64,000 bases of DNA from JAAXHF01 sp965242605 (lineage in GTDB: Bacteria; Desulfobacterota; Binatia; Bin18). A program made the translations under genes and the position numbers. The notes under the pieces are model-generated. The model saw only the letters and a program-made list of their open reading frames with translations, had not been told where the DNA came from and did no database searches. Shown piece after piece: positions 8,035-16,282 of this stretch. The stretch is taken from contig CBDESS010000001.1 of the NCBI GenBank assembly GCA_965242605.1, positions 1,612,001 to 1,676,000 on the forward strand. The letters run 5' to 3'. The number at the start of each line of letters is the position of its first letter. Within the stretch, counting starts at the first letter, position 1.

Positions 8035-9731
8035 GGTTTTTTCAGAAACTCTGAAAACTCATACACACCACGCGCTTGCCGACCCTGCCAGCAGGTCTTG
8101 GCCATCCCGAACGTGACGGCCAAGGCCCGGCCCCCGGTTACATGCCGGACCACCGGAATAGCCGTTGTGGTTTCTCCCCGGCAGCGCAGGCTGAGGGAGA
8201 GGTCCGGCAGGTCCGGGTTGAGGGACAGATGAAACGTGACCGGCCGGCCATGGTCATGGATATAGTCCAGGTCCCAGTCGGCCGGGCGCACCGGATAGGG
8301 CCGGCCGTGGGCATAGATGACCCCGGCCGAGTGTGGTCCTTCGGGCATCTCGGTGCGAACCAGGAAGAGGCCCAGGTCCGGGCCGAACGGCAGCGAGACG
8401 AGCTGCCGGGGCAGCAGGCGGCCGGCTTCCTCGGCGCGCAACATGTCCATGAACCCCCAGGCGTCAAGGGCGACTCGGCGGTCGCGCAAGCGGAGCTCAC
8501 CGTGCAGGCGGGCGAGGTAGACCGGCACCGGCGGCTGGCTGGAGGGCGGTGGGATGCTCAGCTGGAGCTGCAGGTCAACCGGCTCAATCCAGGAGGCGGC
8601 CAAGCCGTCCTCTAAGCGGATAAACGCCTGCGGGTGGGAAAAGCGCATGGCCGTGCCGCGATACGAGATCGCCAGGCCATCGGCATGACGCTGCCAGACA
8701 TAGCTGCCAATACGGACCTGGTTGGGATGTGGGCTGGCGTCGTCCTCGCCGGTAAACAGCAACATCTCAGTCCCGCCCAGCGATACCAGCAGTCGGCCCG
8801 AGTGGGTAGCCGCGCCGGCGTCAAATTCAATCCCGCCCGTCAGGCCCAAGCCGCTGACCGGATCGTGGAAATGGAGGCTTATGCGGCTTGGTTGCGGGGC
8901 GTGGTGAACGGGCAGAAACGCACCGTCTCGACCGGCGGAGGCGTTTGAGCCGGCCAGGCTCAGGTCAGAAAAGTCGCGGCCGCGCCGCGGCAAAGGCTCG
9001 GACGCTTGACCCAAGGTCCGACAAAAGAGTTCAATAAAGCGGTCCCGGCCGGGGCCGGGCCAGCGCAGCCCTACGCCGAGTTCAAGTTGGACGGCGTGAA
9101 TCTTTTCCTGGCTTGACAGCTCTGCCAGGGTACGAATCGGGAGCGATTCGTCCTGGACAAAACGCGGGCTGAAGACCTGCATGAAGTTGTTCTTTGCCGC
9201 GGCTGGATAGCGGCGACCGAGTGCCACATCGAGCCCGGCAGCCGTCCCCGCGGTCTGAAACGGCAGCAGCTCTTCAGACAGGAAGGCGGCACCAACGGTT
9301 GGCGCACCCTTGCCGGCGGGTACGAGGCGGGTCCCGTGTTGTTTTAAGCCAACCCCCAGGTCGCACACCTGCTGGACCACATTCCAGCCGTGGACAAAAA
9401 ACAGCTTGGCCGTGCCATGCTGGGCTACCAGGTGGGACACGATTTCGAGCAGCGCGGCGGGAAACCACGGGGCATCGGTGCGCACCTGGCTGACCCGGTT
9501 GAGATCAATTTCGTTGCGGTCAAGCGCCCGATTGATGAGCGCATAGCCACCGGTCCGGGCGGCCAACTGGTGGGTCAGCCCGGCGGTGTGCAGATCGTTG
9601 ACCTTGACACTGTCCTGAATTGGCGCGTCGCTCGGCCGGCGCCCGCCGTGGGGAGCGACCAGCACGATGGGGGAGCAGCCCTCAATATACTCTATCCAGT
9701 CCGGCAGGTCGGCAACAAGGGGAAGAGACAT
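8031..9731 (-). CDS. N-formylglutamate amidohydrolase-like domain fused to an unknown beta-rich domain
   Basis: The protein has 566 residues from ATG 9731; a GTG at 9758 would add nine. Residues 1-250 resemble the N-formylglutamate amidohydrolase family: VLVAPHGGRRP with the metal-site His, then RNEIDLNRVSQ, and later HAVQLELGVGLR, which corresponds to the family's IQxEIxR segment. The last 300 residues look like a beta-sandwich or lipocalin-like domain (LHFHDPVSGLGLTGGIEFDAG, then DAWGFMDMLRAEE) that I cannot name. Such a fusion is unusual. It is convergent with the RodZ-like gene and shares its strand with the PanE-like gene. The substrate is unknown. Confidence 0.6.
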   Translation of the reverse strand: MSLPLVADLPDWIEYIEGCSPIVLVAPHGGRRPSDAPIQDSVKVNDLHTAGLTHQLAARTGGYALINRALDRNEIDLNRVSQVRTDAPWFPAALLEIVSHLVAQHGTAKLFFVHGWNVVQQVCDLGVGLKQHGTRLVPAGKGAPTVGAAFLSEELLPFQTAGTAAGLDVALGRRYPAAAKNNFMQVFSPRFVQDESLPIRTLAELSSQEKIHAVQLELGVGLRWPGPGRDRFIELFCRTLGQASEPLPRRGRDFSDLSLAGSNASAGRDGAFLPVHHAPQPSRISLHFHDPVSGLGLTGGIEFDAGAATHSGRLLVSLGGTEMLLFTGEDDASPHPNQVRIGSYVWQRHADGLAISYRGTAMRFSHPQAFIRLEDGLAASWIEPVDLQLQLSIPPPSSQPPVPVYLARLHGELRLRDRRVALDAWGFMDMLRAEEAGRLLPRQLVSLPFGPDLGLFLVRTEMPEGPHSAGVIYAHGRPYPVRPADWDLDYIHDHGRPVTFHLSLNPDLPDLSLSLRCRGETTTAIPVVRHVTGGRALAVTFGMAKTCWQGRQARGVYEFSEFLKKP

Positions 9732-9779
9732 GGACCCCAGTATAACCGATTCAGACACAACCGGAAGGCCGCTGGGGCC

Positions 9780-10754
9780 TCAGCGTTCCGCGTTGACCAG
9801 TTGGTGCAGGTCTTCAACGCGATAGCTGCCGGGTGCTTGACCGGTCGCCGCCATGTGGTTGGCAATACGTTGGAGGACGCGGTTATAGGGGGTGGGGACG
9901 CCGTGCTGCTGGCCGAGGAGCGCAATCTCGCCGTTCAGAAAATCGGCCTCAATGGTTGGCAGCCCGCGTTTGAGGCTCTGCCACGACGAGCCGCCGCCAC
10001 GCGGGTAGCCCTCAATATCGACGAGTCTGAGCCGGCTGCGCACCCGCACCCGCAACTCGGCCTCGGGGGCAAAGGCAATGCCGGCCGCCTCATAGCACGC
10101 CCGTGTCTCTGCCCGGACCGCCCGCCCGAAGTCTGTGGTTCGGGCCTCAAGCCCGCACGCGGCTTGGAGGGCGTTCTGCACATTGGACAGCAGTTTGCTG
10201 TACTTCCAGCGCATGATGTCAGGCTCGGGCCGGGCGCTGAAACCGCTGTGGCTCAGCTCGGCGGTGAGATGAGTAATGCGCTCATCAACGCCGCCGGGGT
10301 AGCGGCCGGCGTCAAGAATGCCGCCGACCGGGACCGCATGATTGAGCACCACGCCGGGCTCCAGACAGGTTCCGGGCATCCACACCACCATGCCGTAGAC
10401 GTGCCGAAAACGCCGGGCGGCCATGCGCTCGTTATCGACGCCGTTTTGGGCGCACACCACGGGCAGCGTGTCGCCGGCGGCCTGATACAGATCGCGCAGG
10501 GCGTGTTCGGTATCCTGGGATTTCATGCACAGCAGCACCATATCGTGCTCGCCAAAGCTGAGTTGTGACGGATGGCCGACGGCCGGGATGTTGAGGCGCA
10601 GGCTCTCGTGTGGGGTTTTGAGGGCCAGACCCCGGTGCTGGATGGCGTCGAGATGGTCGCCGCGACAGATGAGGACGACCTGATGGCCGTGCCGAAACAG
10701 TTGGCCGCCAATCCCGCCGCCAATCCCGCCGGCTCCGTAGATGATGTATCGCAT
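9780..10754 (-). CDS. Ketopantoate reductase family (ApbA/PanE-like) oxidoreductase
   Basis: The 324-residue protein starts at ATG 10754, right before the NADP-binding loop RYIIYGAGGIGGGIGGQL and after a GGGGAGAGAC ribosome site; the longer frame lacks support. The family signature continues with VLLCMKSQDTEHAL, the substrate-domain phrase VCAQNGVDNE, and the catalytic-domain Lys in RWKYSKLLSNVQNAL. The end of the domain (IEADFLNGEIALLGQQHGV) matches the conserved ENGE-type motif. True pantothenate synthesis is possible but not shown. The neighbours (MaoC, LLM oxidoreductase, CoA-transferases) suggest a role in a CoA-linked catabolic route. Confidence 0.85.
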   Translation of the reverse strand: MRYIIYGAGGIGGGIGGQLFRHGHQVVLICRGDHLDAIQHRGLALKTPHESLRLNIPAVGHPSQLSFGEHDMVLLCMKSQDTEHALRDLYQAAGDTLPVVCAQNGVDNERMAARRFRHVYGMVVWMPGTCLEPGVVLNHAVPVGGILDAGRYPGGVDERITHLTAELSHSGFSARPEPDIMRWKYSKLLSNVQNALQAACGLEARTTDFGRAVRAETRACYEAAGIAFAPEAELRVRVRSRLRLVDIEGYPRGGGSSWQSLKRGLPTIEADFLNGEIALLGQQHGVPTPYNRVLQRIANHMAATGQAPGSYRVEDLHQLVNAER

Positions 10755-10882
10755 TGCCGTCTCTCCCCGTGTAGCCCGCCTCGCTGCTTTTGTACCCCGA
10801 GACGGAGGGGAGACGCAAACGGCTTGCGGGATCAGGCGGTTTGTTGTAGCAGGCCAGTACGAAGAAACGTGAGGAGGAAAAC

Positions 10883-11764
10883 ATGCCACTCAGTTCAGAC
10901 AGTGTTGGCAGTTCAGGCGAGCTTGTGGTGCAGGATGTTGATGCCCGCTGGGCGATGGCCTACGCCACCGGCATTGGGGATAGCCTGCCGTGTTATCTCG
11001 ATACCCTGCGCCCTGGGGGCGTGATTGCGCATCCCGTGTTTCCGGTGTGTGTGGAATGGCCGGTGATTGTGGCCATGCGCAACCATCCGGTCAACGCCTC
11101 GCTCGGCCAAGAGGAGTATGTGCGGGCGGTCCACGCTACCCATGAGTTGGTGATCCACCGGCCAATCCGGGCCGGAGACAGGCTGACCACTCGGGCTACG
11201 ATTGTCGGGGTTGAGCGGCGCAGACCCGGAGCCTGTCAAACGGTCCGCCTCGACACGACGGACGCCAAGGGCGAGCTGGTGAGTTCGACCTGGCAGGGGG
11301 CGATCTATCGTGGAGTTGAGGTCAACGGCCCGGACCGTGGGGCGTGCGATCTTCCTCCGCCCATCCCCGCCCTCGGCAACGACGGGTCGGCGCGGGCCGA
11401 GGTGCCGGTCTCGATTGGACCTGGGGCCGCCCATGTCTATACCGAGTGTGCGCGCATCTGGAACCCGGTCCATACCGACGCCGCGGTTGCCGCCGCGGCG
11501 GGTCTGCCGGCGATTATTCTGCACGGCACGGCGACCCTGGCGATGGGGGTATCGCGCGTGCTTGAGCTGGAAGCCGATAGCCGGCCCGATCTGGTCAAAC
11601 GTGTGGCGTGTCGGTTTGGGGCGATGGTGCTGATGCCCTCAGAGCTTACCGTGCGTATTGTGTCGCGCCGCGCCACCCCACACGGCGAGGCGATTCACTT
11701 TGAGGTCCGAACCGAGGACGGCGGCCCGGCCGTGCGGGACGGGCTGGTGGTGGTGCGGCCGTAA
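10883..11764 (+). CDS. MaoC-like double hot-dog dehydratase/hydratase
   Basis: This 293-residue protein has two hot-dog repeats. The C-terminal half carries the hydratase-2 pattern YTECARIWNPVHTDAAVAAA followed by GLPAIILHGTATLA, where the Asn/Asp-His pair would activate water for hydration of an enoyl-CoA. The N-terminal half has the related HATHELVIHRPIRAGDRL. A strong GAGGAGG site precedes the ATG. It is divergent from the PanE-like gene and heads a run of genes with the LLM oxidoreductase. The acyl substrate is unknown. Confidence 0.88.
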   Translation: MPLSSDSVGSSGELVVQDVDARWAMAYATGIGDSLPCYLDTLRPGGVIAHPVFPVCVEWPVIVAMRNHPVNASLGQEEYVRAVHATHELVIHRPIRAGDRLTTRATIVGVERRRPGACQTVRLDTTDAKGELVSSTWQGAIYRGVEVNGPDRGACDLPPPIPALGNDGSARAEVPVSIGPGAAHVYTECARIWNPVHTDAAVAAAAGLPAIILHGTATLAMGVSRVLELEADSRPDLVKRVACRFGAMVLMPSELTVRIVSRRATPHGEAIHFEVRTEDGGPAVRDGLVVVRP

Positions 11765-11797
11765 GCCGCTCGGACTGCAAGGAAGGAGAAGAAGCCT

Positions 11798-12805
11798 ATG
11801 CGACGCGGACTGATTTTTCCCGGCGGCGGGATGGCGCAACAGGACATGATACGGATCGCCCAGGAGGCCGAGACGGCGGGTCTTGATTCGCTGTATGTCA
11901 CCGAGGCGTGGCGGAGCGCCTTTGTGCCGCTCACCGCGCTGGCGCTGTCAACCGAACGGGTGCGGCTCGGTACCTATGTGCTCAACGCCTATGGCCGCAG
12001 CCCGTTTATTACCGGGATGAGCGCGGTTGATGTCGATGAGTTGTCCGGAGGGCGGCTGCTGCTGGGGGTGGGCAGCGGCAACCGTTTCATCAACGCCGAC
12101 TGGCAGGGCGTCGTCCACGAGCGTCCATACCAGAAGATGACCGAGTATGTGGAACTGCTGCGCCGGATTTTCCACACCAGGGCCGGTGAGCGGGTCTTAT
12201 ACGAGGGCGAGATCCATCGTATGAACTGGGTACCGGCGGTCACGCCGCTGCGCGACAAGGTGCCCATCTATCTGTCGGCGGTTTTTCCCCGCATGGTCAA
12301 GGTCGCTGGGCGGGTGGCTGACGGCTTGGCCTTAGGTGCTATCCTGTCCGCCGAGTATGCGCGGGATATGATTCAGCCGGCGGCGCGGGCCGCGGCTGAG
12401 CAGGCCGGGCGTGACCCCCGCCAGTTGGGCTTTCTGATGGGGGCTATGGTAGCGATTGACGACGACCGCGAGAGGGCCAGGCGGGCGGCCCGCGAGGCGA
12501 TCTGCCGGCTGTTTGCGCCTCTGCCGCACCCGTATTACGAGTACATGCTGCGCGAACATGGCTTTTCGGCCGCGGCCGATGCGGCCTGTCGGTATGTGCC
12601 CGAGGGCAGGCTGGAGCGGGCGGTTGAGGCTATCCCGGACGAGGCGGTTGACCGTTTGACAATCGCTGGCACGCCGGACGAGGCGCGCCAACGTTTGGCC
12701 GACTACGAGGGTATCGTTGATGAGGTCATCTGTGTCAACGTGTTCTACTCGGCCAGCGACCAGGCATCCATGCTTGACGCCTACCGCCGGCTGATCCGTC
12801 TGTAG
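11798..12805 (+). CDS. LLM-class (luciferase-like) flavin-dependent oxidoreductase
   Basis: The 335-residue TIM-barrel protein belongs to the bacterial luciferase superfamily and uses FMN or F420. Supporting segments are AQEAETAGLDSLYVTEAWR near residue 23, LALSTERVRLGTYV, and SGGRLLLGVGSGNR near residue 83. It ends in the usual LTIAGTPDEARQRLADY motif. GGAAGGAGAAG precedes the ATG. F420 use is likely for this subgroup but cannot be proved here, because no F420 gene is in the window. It follows the MaoC gene by 33 bases and is probably co-transcribed with it. Confidence 0.9.
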   Translation: MRRGLIFPGGGMAQQDMIRIAQEAETAGLDSLYVTEAWRSAFVPLTALALSTERVRLGTYVLNAYGRSPFITGMSAVDVDELSGGRLLLGVGSGNRFINADWQGVVHERPYQKMTEYVELLRRIFHTRAGERVLYEGEIHRMNWVPAVTPLRDKVPIYLSAVFPRMVKVAGRVADGLALGAILSAEYARDMIQPAARAAAEQAGRDPRQLGFLMGAMVAIDDDRERARRAAREAICRLFAPLPHPYYEYMLREHGFSAAADAACRYVPEGRLERAVEAIPDEAVDRLTIAGTPDEARQRLADYEGIVDEVICVNVFYSASDQASMLDAYRRLIRL

Positions 12806-12814
12806 GGAGGCGTG

Positions 12815-12831
12815 CTCTCCCCCCTTGGGGG
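12815..12831 (+). terminator. GC-rich perfect inverted repeat after the LLM gene
   Basis: A seven-base perfect stem (CTCCCCC/GGGGGAG) with a three-base loop follows the stop codon by ten bases. There is no U-tract, so it would be a weak or Rho-assisted stop. It separates the plus-strand MaoC-LLM unit from the convergent CMD gene. Confidence 0.4.
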
Positions 12832-12859
12832 AGGGGTAAGGGAGCCGGCGTTCCCTGCT

Positions 12860-13234
12860 CTAGCCGGCGTCCTTTTTATCAATGGAGTCAAACACCTCTT
12901 GCGCAATCCGCAGCCCGTTCACCCCGACCGGCCAGCCGCCATAGTGGGCCAGATGAATCATGATCTCCTGGATTTTTTCGCGGCTGAGGCCGATGTTGAG
13001 CGCCCCCCGGATATGGACCTTGAGTTCCGGGCTGCGGGCCAGGACGGTCAGCGCGGCGACTGTAATCATTGAGCGCTCGCGGGTTTCCAGACCCGGCCGG
13101 CCCCAGATATCACCGAACAGGTTCTCGACCGTAATGTTCAGAAAATCGTCCTGCATCATGCCCGGTCGTGGTTCCGCGCCAAACAGTTCTTTCATTTTGG
13201 CGGCACCTTTCTGGTAGCGTCCAGATTCTGCCAT
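12860..13234 (-). CDS. Carboxymuconolactone decarboxylase-family protein
   Basis: This is a 124-residue helical protein of the AhpD/CMD fold. The start at ATG 13234 follows AAGGAGGAGAGG. The core phrases are ETRERSMITVAALTVLARSPEL and HIRGALNIGLSREKIQEIMIHLAHYGGWP, as in gamma-carboxymuconolactone decarboxylases. There is no CxxC pair, so it is not an AhpD-type thiol peroxidase partner. It is convergent with the LLM gene and divergent from the first CaiB/BaiF gene. The exact reaction is unknown. Confidence 0.88.
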   Translation of the reverse strand: MAESGRYQKGAAKMKELFGAEPRPGMMQDDFLNITVENLFGDIWGRPGLETRERSMITVAALTVLARSPELKVHIRGALNIGLSREKIQEIMIHLAHYGGWPVGVNGLRIAQEVFDSIDKKDAG

Positions 13235-13331
13235 AGCCTCTCCTCCTTGGTCTGAGAGTGCGCCCTTGCGGGCCATACATTGCTTGTCTAGTATCAGACG
13301 GTCTGTCTTCGAGTCAAAGCAAAGGACGCCT

Positions 13332-14543
13332 ATGGTTGCCGGGATTTCTGCAGGTCCCCTGCACGGGATTCGTGTTGTTGAGTGTGGTCATATGGTCGGC
13401 GCGGCGTATGCTGCCAAGCTGATGGCCGACCTTGGGGCTGAGGTGATAAAGGTTGAAGAGCCCGGCGGCGACGACGCCCGACGGCGAGGGCCGTATCCTG
13501 GCACGCCCCATCTGGAAAAGAGCGGGCTGTTCCTCTACCTGAACACCAACAAGCTTGGGGTCACACTCGACTTGCAACACGCCAGGGGTCAAGAGTTGTT
13601 CCGGGGTCTGGTGCAAGAGGCCGACCTGCTCGTCCACAATTATCCGCCACCACACATGGCGGCGCGTGGCCTGGACTACGAAGAACTCCACAAGCTGAAT
13701 CCTGGCCTGGTCATGACCTCAATCTCTCCGTTTGGCCAGACCGGCCCCAATCGGGAGTACCACGCCCACGATCTGACCATGTGGAGCGCGGGCGGTATTG
13801 TCTATCTGAGCGGTGCCTCGGGGCGAGAAGACCTGCCGCCGCTCAAGGCGTTCGGTCAGCAGGCCGGCTTGCAGGCCGGGGTCAACGCCGCGGTCGGCTC
13901 TCTTGGCGCGCTGTTCAGACGTTTCACGACTGGGCAGGGACAACACATTGATGTGTCTGTGCAGGAGTGTCTGGTCGCTATTATGGAGAACAATTATATC
14001 TCCTGGCCGTATGACGGCAGTGTGGCCTCACGTCTCGGCTTTCGGCTCATTCCGCAGGATGTGCTGCCGTGCCGTGACGGCTACATCTATGTCTTGGCGA
14101 TTGAAGATCACCAGTGGAATGGAGCGATGGAGATGATGGGCAAGCCTGAGTGGGCGTCAATGGACCTGTTTCAGGATTTCCCCTCGCGGTCGGCCAACTG
14201 GGACGCGCTGAAGCCCCTGCTGGAAGACTACCTGAAGGATAAGTCGGTTCAGGAAACCTATCATGCCGCCCAGGCCAGACGGGTGCCGTTTGCGCCGGTG
14301 TCAACAATGGGCGATCTCCTGGACTCCCCCCACCTGAACGCCCGCGGTTTCTTTGCCACCATAGGCCATCCTGAAGCGGGGACGCTGCGCTACCCGGGCG
14401 CTCCGTATCAGTTCTCGGCCTCGCCGTGGGCGCTGCGGCGTCCGGCCCCGTGTCTGGGACAGCATAAAGCCGAGGTGTTTGGTGGACGCTTGGGGCTGGG
14501 GCAGGCGGAATTGGAGCGGCTGAAAGAACACCGCGTCATCTGA
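13332..14543 (+). CDS. CaiB/BaiF family III CoA-transferase (first of a pair)
   Basis: The 403-residue protein is full length for family III CoA-transferases, which move CoA between carboxylic acids. ATG 13332 is preferred because AAAGGA precedes it and the family start (GPLHGIRVVECGHMVGAAYA) follows. The usual Asp-containing segment is present (HDLTMWSAGG near residues 149-158), as are the LGAEVIKVEEPGGDD segment near residue 38, LVHNYPPP, and GQHIDVSVQECL. It lies 13 bases before a second, distinct family member, suggesting either a heteromeric enzyme or two successive steps. Confidence 0.92.
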   Translation: MVAGISAGPLHGIRVVECGHMVGAAYAAKLMADLGAEVIKVEEPGGDDARRRGPYPGTPHLEKSGLFLYLNTNKLGVTLDLQHARGQELFRGLVQEADLLVHNYPPPHMAARGLDYEELHKLNPGLVMTSISPFGQTGPNREYHAHDLTMWSAGGIVYLSGASGREDLPPLKAFGQQAGLQAGVNAAVGSLGALFRRFTTGQGQHIDVSVQECLVAIMENNYISWPYDGSVASRLGFRLIPQDVLPCRDGYIYVLAIEDHQWNGAMEMMGKPEWASMDLFQDFPSRSANWDALKPLLEDYLKDKSVQETYHAAQARRVPFAPVSTMGDLLDSPHLNARGFFATIGHPEAGTLRYPGAPYQFSASPWALRRPAPCLGQHKAEVFGGRLGLGQAELERLKEHRVI

Positions 14544-14556
14544 AGAGAGCACCCCA

Positions 14557-15774
14557 ATGGACAATCAGATTCCCCTGTCCGGTATTCGCGTGGCCGACTT
14601 CACCTGGGTGTGGGCCGGCCCGTTTGCGACCCTGCAACTGGCCCATCTGGGCGCTGAGGTGATTCGGATTGAAACCCGGAACCGGGTGTGCGTCACCCGT
14701 CGCATTCCGCCTTTTGCCGACGGTGGGCCGGGGCCCAACCGCAGCGGCTATTACAACCAGTACAACCAGAGCAAGGCGTCCATCTGTCTGAATCTGAAGA
14801 AGCCAGAGGGGAGAGACATCGCCAAAAAGCTGGTCGCCGTCAGCGATGTGGTGGCCGAGAACTTTGCCGGGGGGGTGATGAACAAGATGGGCCTCGGCTA
14901 TGGGGTCCTCAAGCAGTTGAAGCCCGATCTCATTATGATCTCCATGTCGGGGTATGGCGCGACAGGGCCGGAGAGTGCGTATGTGTCCTACGGCCCGGCC
15001 CAGGTGCCGATGAGCGGCTTGTCGTCGGTGACGGGGTTTCCGGGGTTTCCGCCCATGCACGTCGGCTTCTCGTATGGCGACCCCAACGGCGGACTGCACG
15101 GCGCGTTTGCCGTGCTGGCGGCGCTCATGCACCGGGCCCGGACGGGCGAGGGCCAGTATATCGACCTGTCCCAGTGGGAGACCTCGGTCGCCCTGTTGGG
15201 CGAGGGGCTGATGGCCCAGCAGATGCACGGCGAGCCGCCGCCCCGGGCCGGCAATCGGGACGCGCATATGGCCCCGCACGGGCTATTCCGGTGTCAGGGT
15301 CAAGACCGCTGGGTAAGTATTGTCGTGGCCAACGAGGACGAATGGCGGCGTCTGTGTCGGGGGATGGGCCAGCCTGAGCTGGCGACCGACACCCGTTTTG
15401 CCAGCCTGGCCGACCGCAAAAAAAATGAAGATGCGCTTGAAGCGGTGATTGGCGAGTGGACCCAAGCCCGGACCGATAGCGATGTCACCCACACCCTGCA
15501 AGCCGCTGGAGTGGCGGTTTTTCCGGCTCTTACCAACAAAGACCTGGCCCAGGATCAGCACCTGCAAGAACGTGGCTTTTTTGTCGAGCGCGAGCATCCT
15601 GAAGTCGGCACCCGGCGTCATGCCGGTGTGCCCTGGGTCTTTTCTGACACGCCCTGTCAGGTCCGCCGGCCAGCCCCGTGCCTGGGCCAAGACACCGATG
15701 CTGTTCTGCACAATCTCCTGGGATACTCGGCCGAGGAGGTCGCGGCCTTACGCGCCGCTGAGGTGTTGACCTAG
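14557..15774 (+). CDS. CaiB/BaiF family III CoA-transferase (second of a pair)
   Basis: This 405-residue paralogue has the standard landmarks GIRVADFTWVWAGPFATLQL, LGAEVIRIETRNR, NQSKASICLNLKKPEGR and GQYIDLSQWETSVALLGEGL. The segment YGPAQVPMSGLSS replaces the region that holds the usual YD-type active-site phrase, so catalytic details may differ from its neighbour. Similarity to the upstream gene is at family level only, so this is not a recent duplication. GAGAG precedes the ATG. Function is presumably CoA activation of an unidentified acid. Confidence 0.92.
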   Translation: MDNQIPLSGIRVADFTWVWAGPFATLQLAHLGAEVIRIETRNRVCVTRRIPPFADGGPGPNRSGYYNQYNQSKASICLNLKKPEGRDIAKKLVAVSDVVAENFAGGVMNKMGLGYGVLKQLKPDLIMISMSGYGATGPESAYVSYGPAQVPMSGLSSVTGFPGFPPMHVGFSYGDPNGGLHGAFAVLAALMHRARTGEGQYIDLSQWETSVALLGEGLMAQQMHGEPPPRAGNRDAHMAPHGLFRCQGQDRWVSIVVANEDEWRRLCRGMGQPELATDTRFASLADRKKNEDALEAVIGEWTQARTDSDVTHTLQAAGVAVFPALTNKDLAQDQHLQERGFFVEREHPEVGTRRHAGVPWVFSDTPCQVRRPAPCLGQDTDAVLHNLLGYSAEEVAALRAAEVLT

Positions 15775-15778
15775 GGAT

Positions 15779-16225
15779 ATGGGATTACAAGGCTCGACGC
15801 TGCCCTGGTCGGCTCAGACATCGCTCTCCTTGCTGTCTGGCCTGATCCTGTTGCTGGGCCTCGCCCCACCGCTTGTCGCTCAAATGGGTACCCGAGGCAC
15901 CGCGCTGATCGAGTTCACCGGGATGGTCCAGAGCCGGTCCGGTAACGATGTCCTGACCCTTGAGGTGAAAAAACACACAATCCTTTTCGCCCTCTACGAT
16001 GTGCATAGTTCCGGCCACAGGTTTCTCCGTGAGCGCTTTCTTTCCGATCTGCGTATCCGAACCCCGAGTATGTATATCCGGGGGCCGGACTATCTGTTGG
16101 AAGAACTGTTGGCCGAAGAACCCGATAAACGGGCGCTGAAAATGCGCGGCCTGTACTACAGCGATTCGCGCGCCTTTGTGATTAACCGGCTGTCTCAGTT
16201 TCACGGCACGCGGCCTGAACACTAG
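15779..16225 (+). CDS. Small exported protein of unknown function
   Basis: This 148-residue protein begins with a clear signal peptide: the hydrophobic core LLSGLILLLGLAPPLVA is followed by a cleavage-like VAQ near residue 35. The mature part is short, mixed alpha/beta and without cysteines. I recognise no family. It starts four bases after the second CoA-transferase stop, so it may be translated from the same message, but the ribosome site is weak. It could act in the periplasm. Confidence 0.65.
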   Translation: MGLQGSTLPWSAQTSLSLLSGLILLLGLAPPLVAQMGTRGTALIEFTGMVQSRSGNDVLTLEVKKHTILFALYDVHSSGHRFLRERFLSDLRIRTPSMYIRGPDYLLEELLAEEPDKRALKMRGLYYSDSRAFVINRLSQFHGTRPEH

Positions 16226-16282
16226 ACGGACAGCGCCGAATTGCTTGCCGGCCCCTTTTCCCTCTCACCGGAAGACGAGTGT

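Noticed and set aside
9390..10568. A 392-codon plus-strand frame opposite the PanE-like and amidohydrolase-like genes
   Set aside because: Both opposite-strand genes have clear domain motifs, and this frame is low-complexity Gly/His/Arg sequence.
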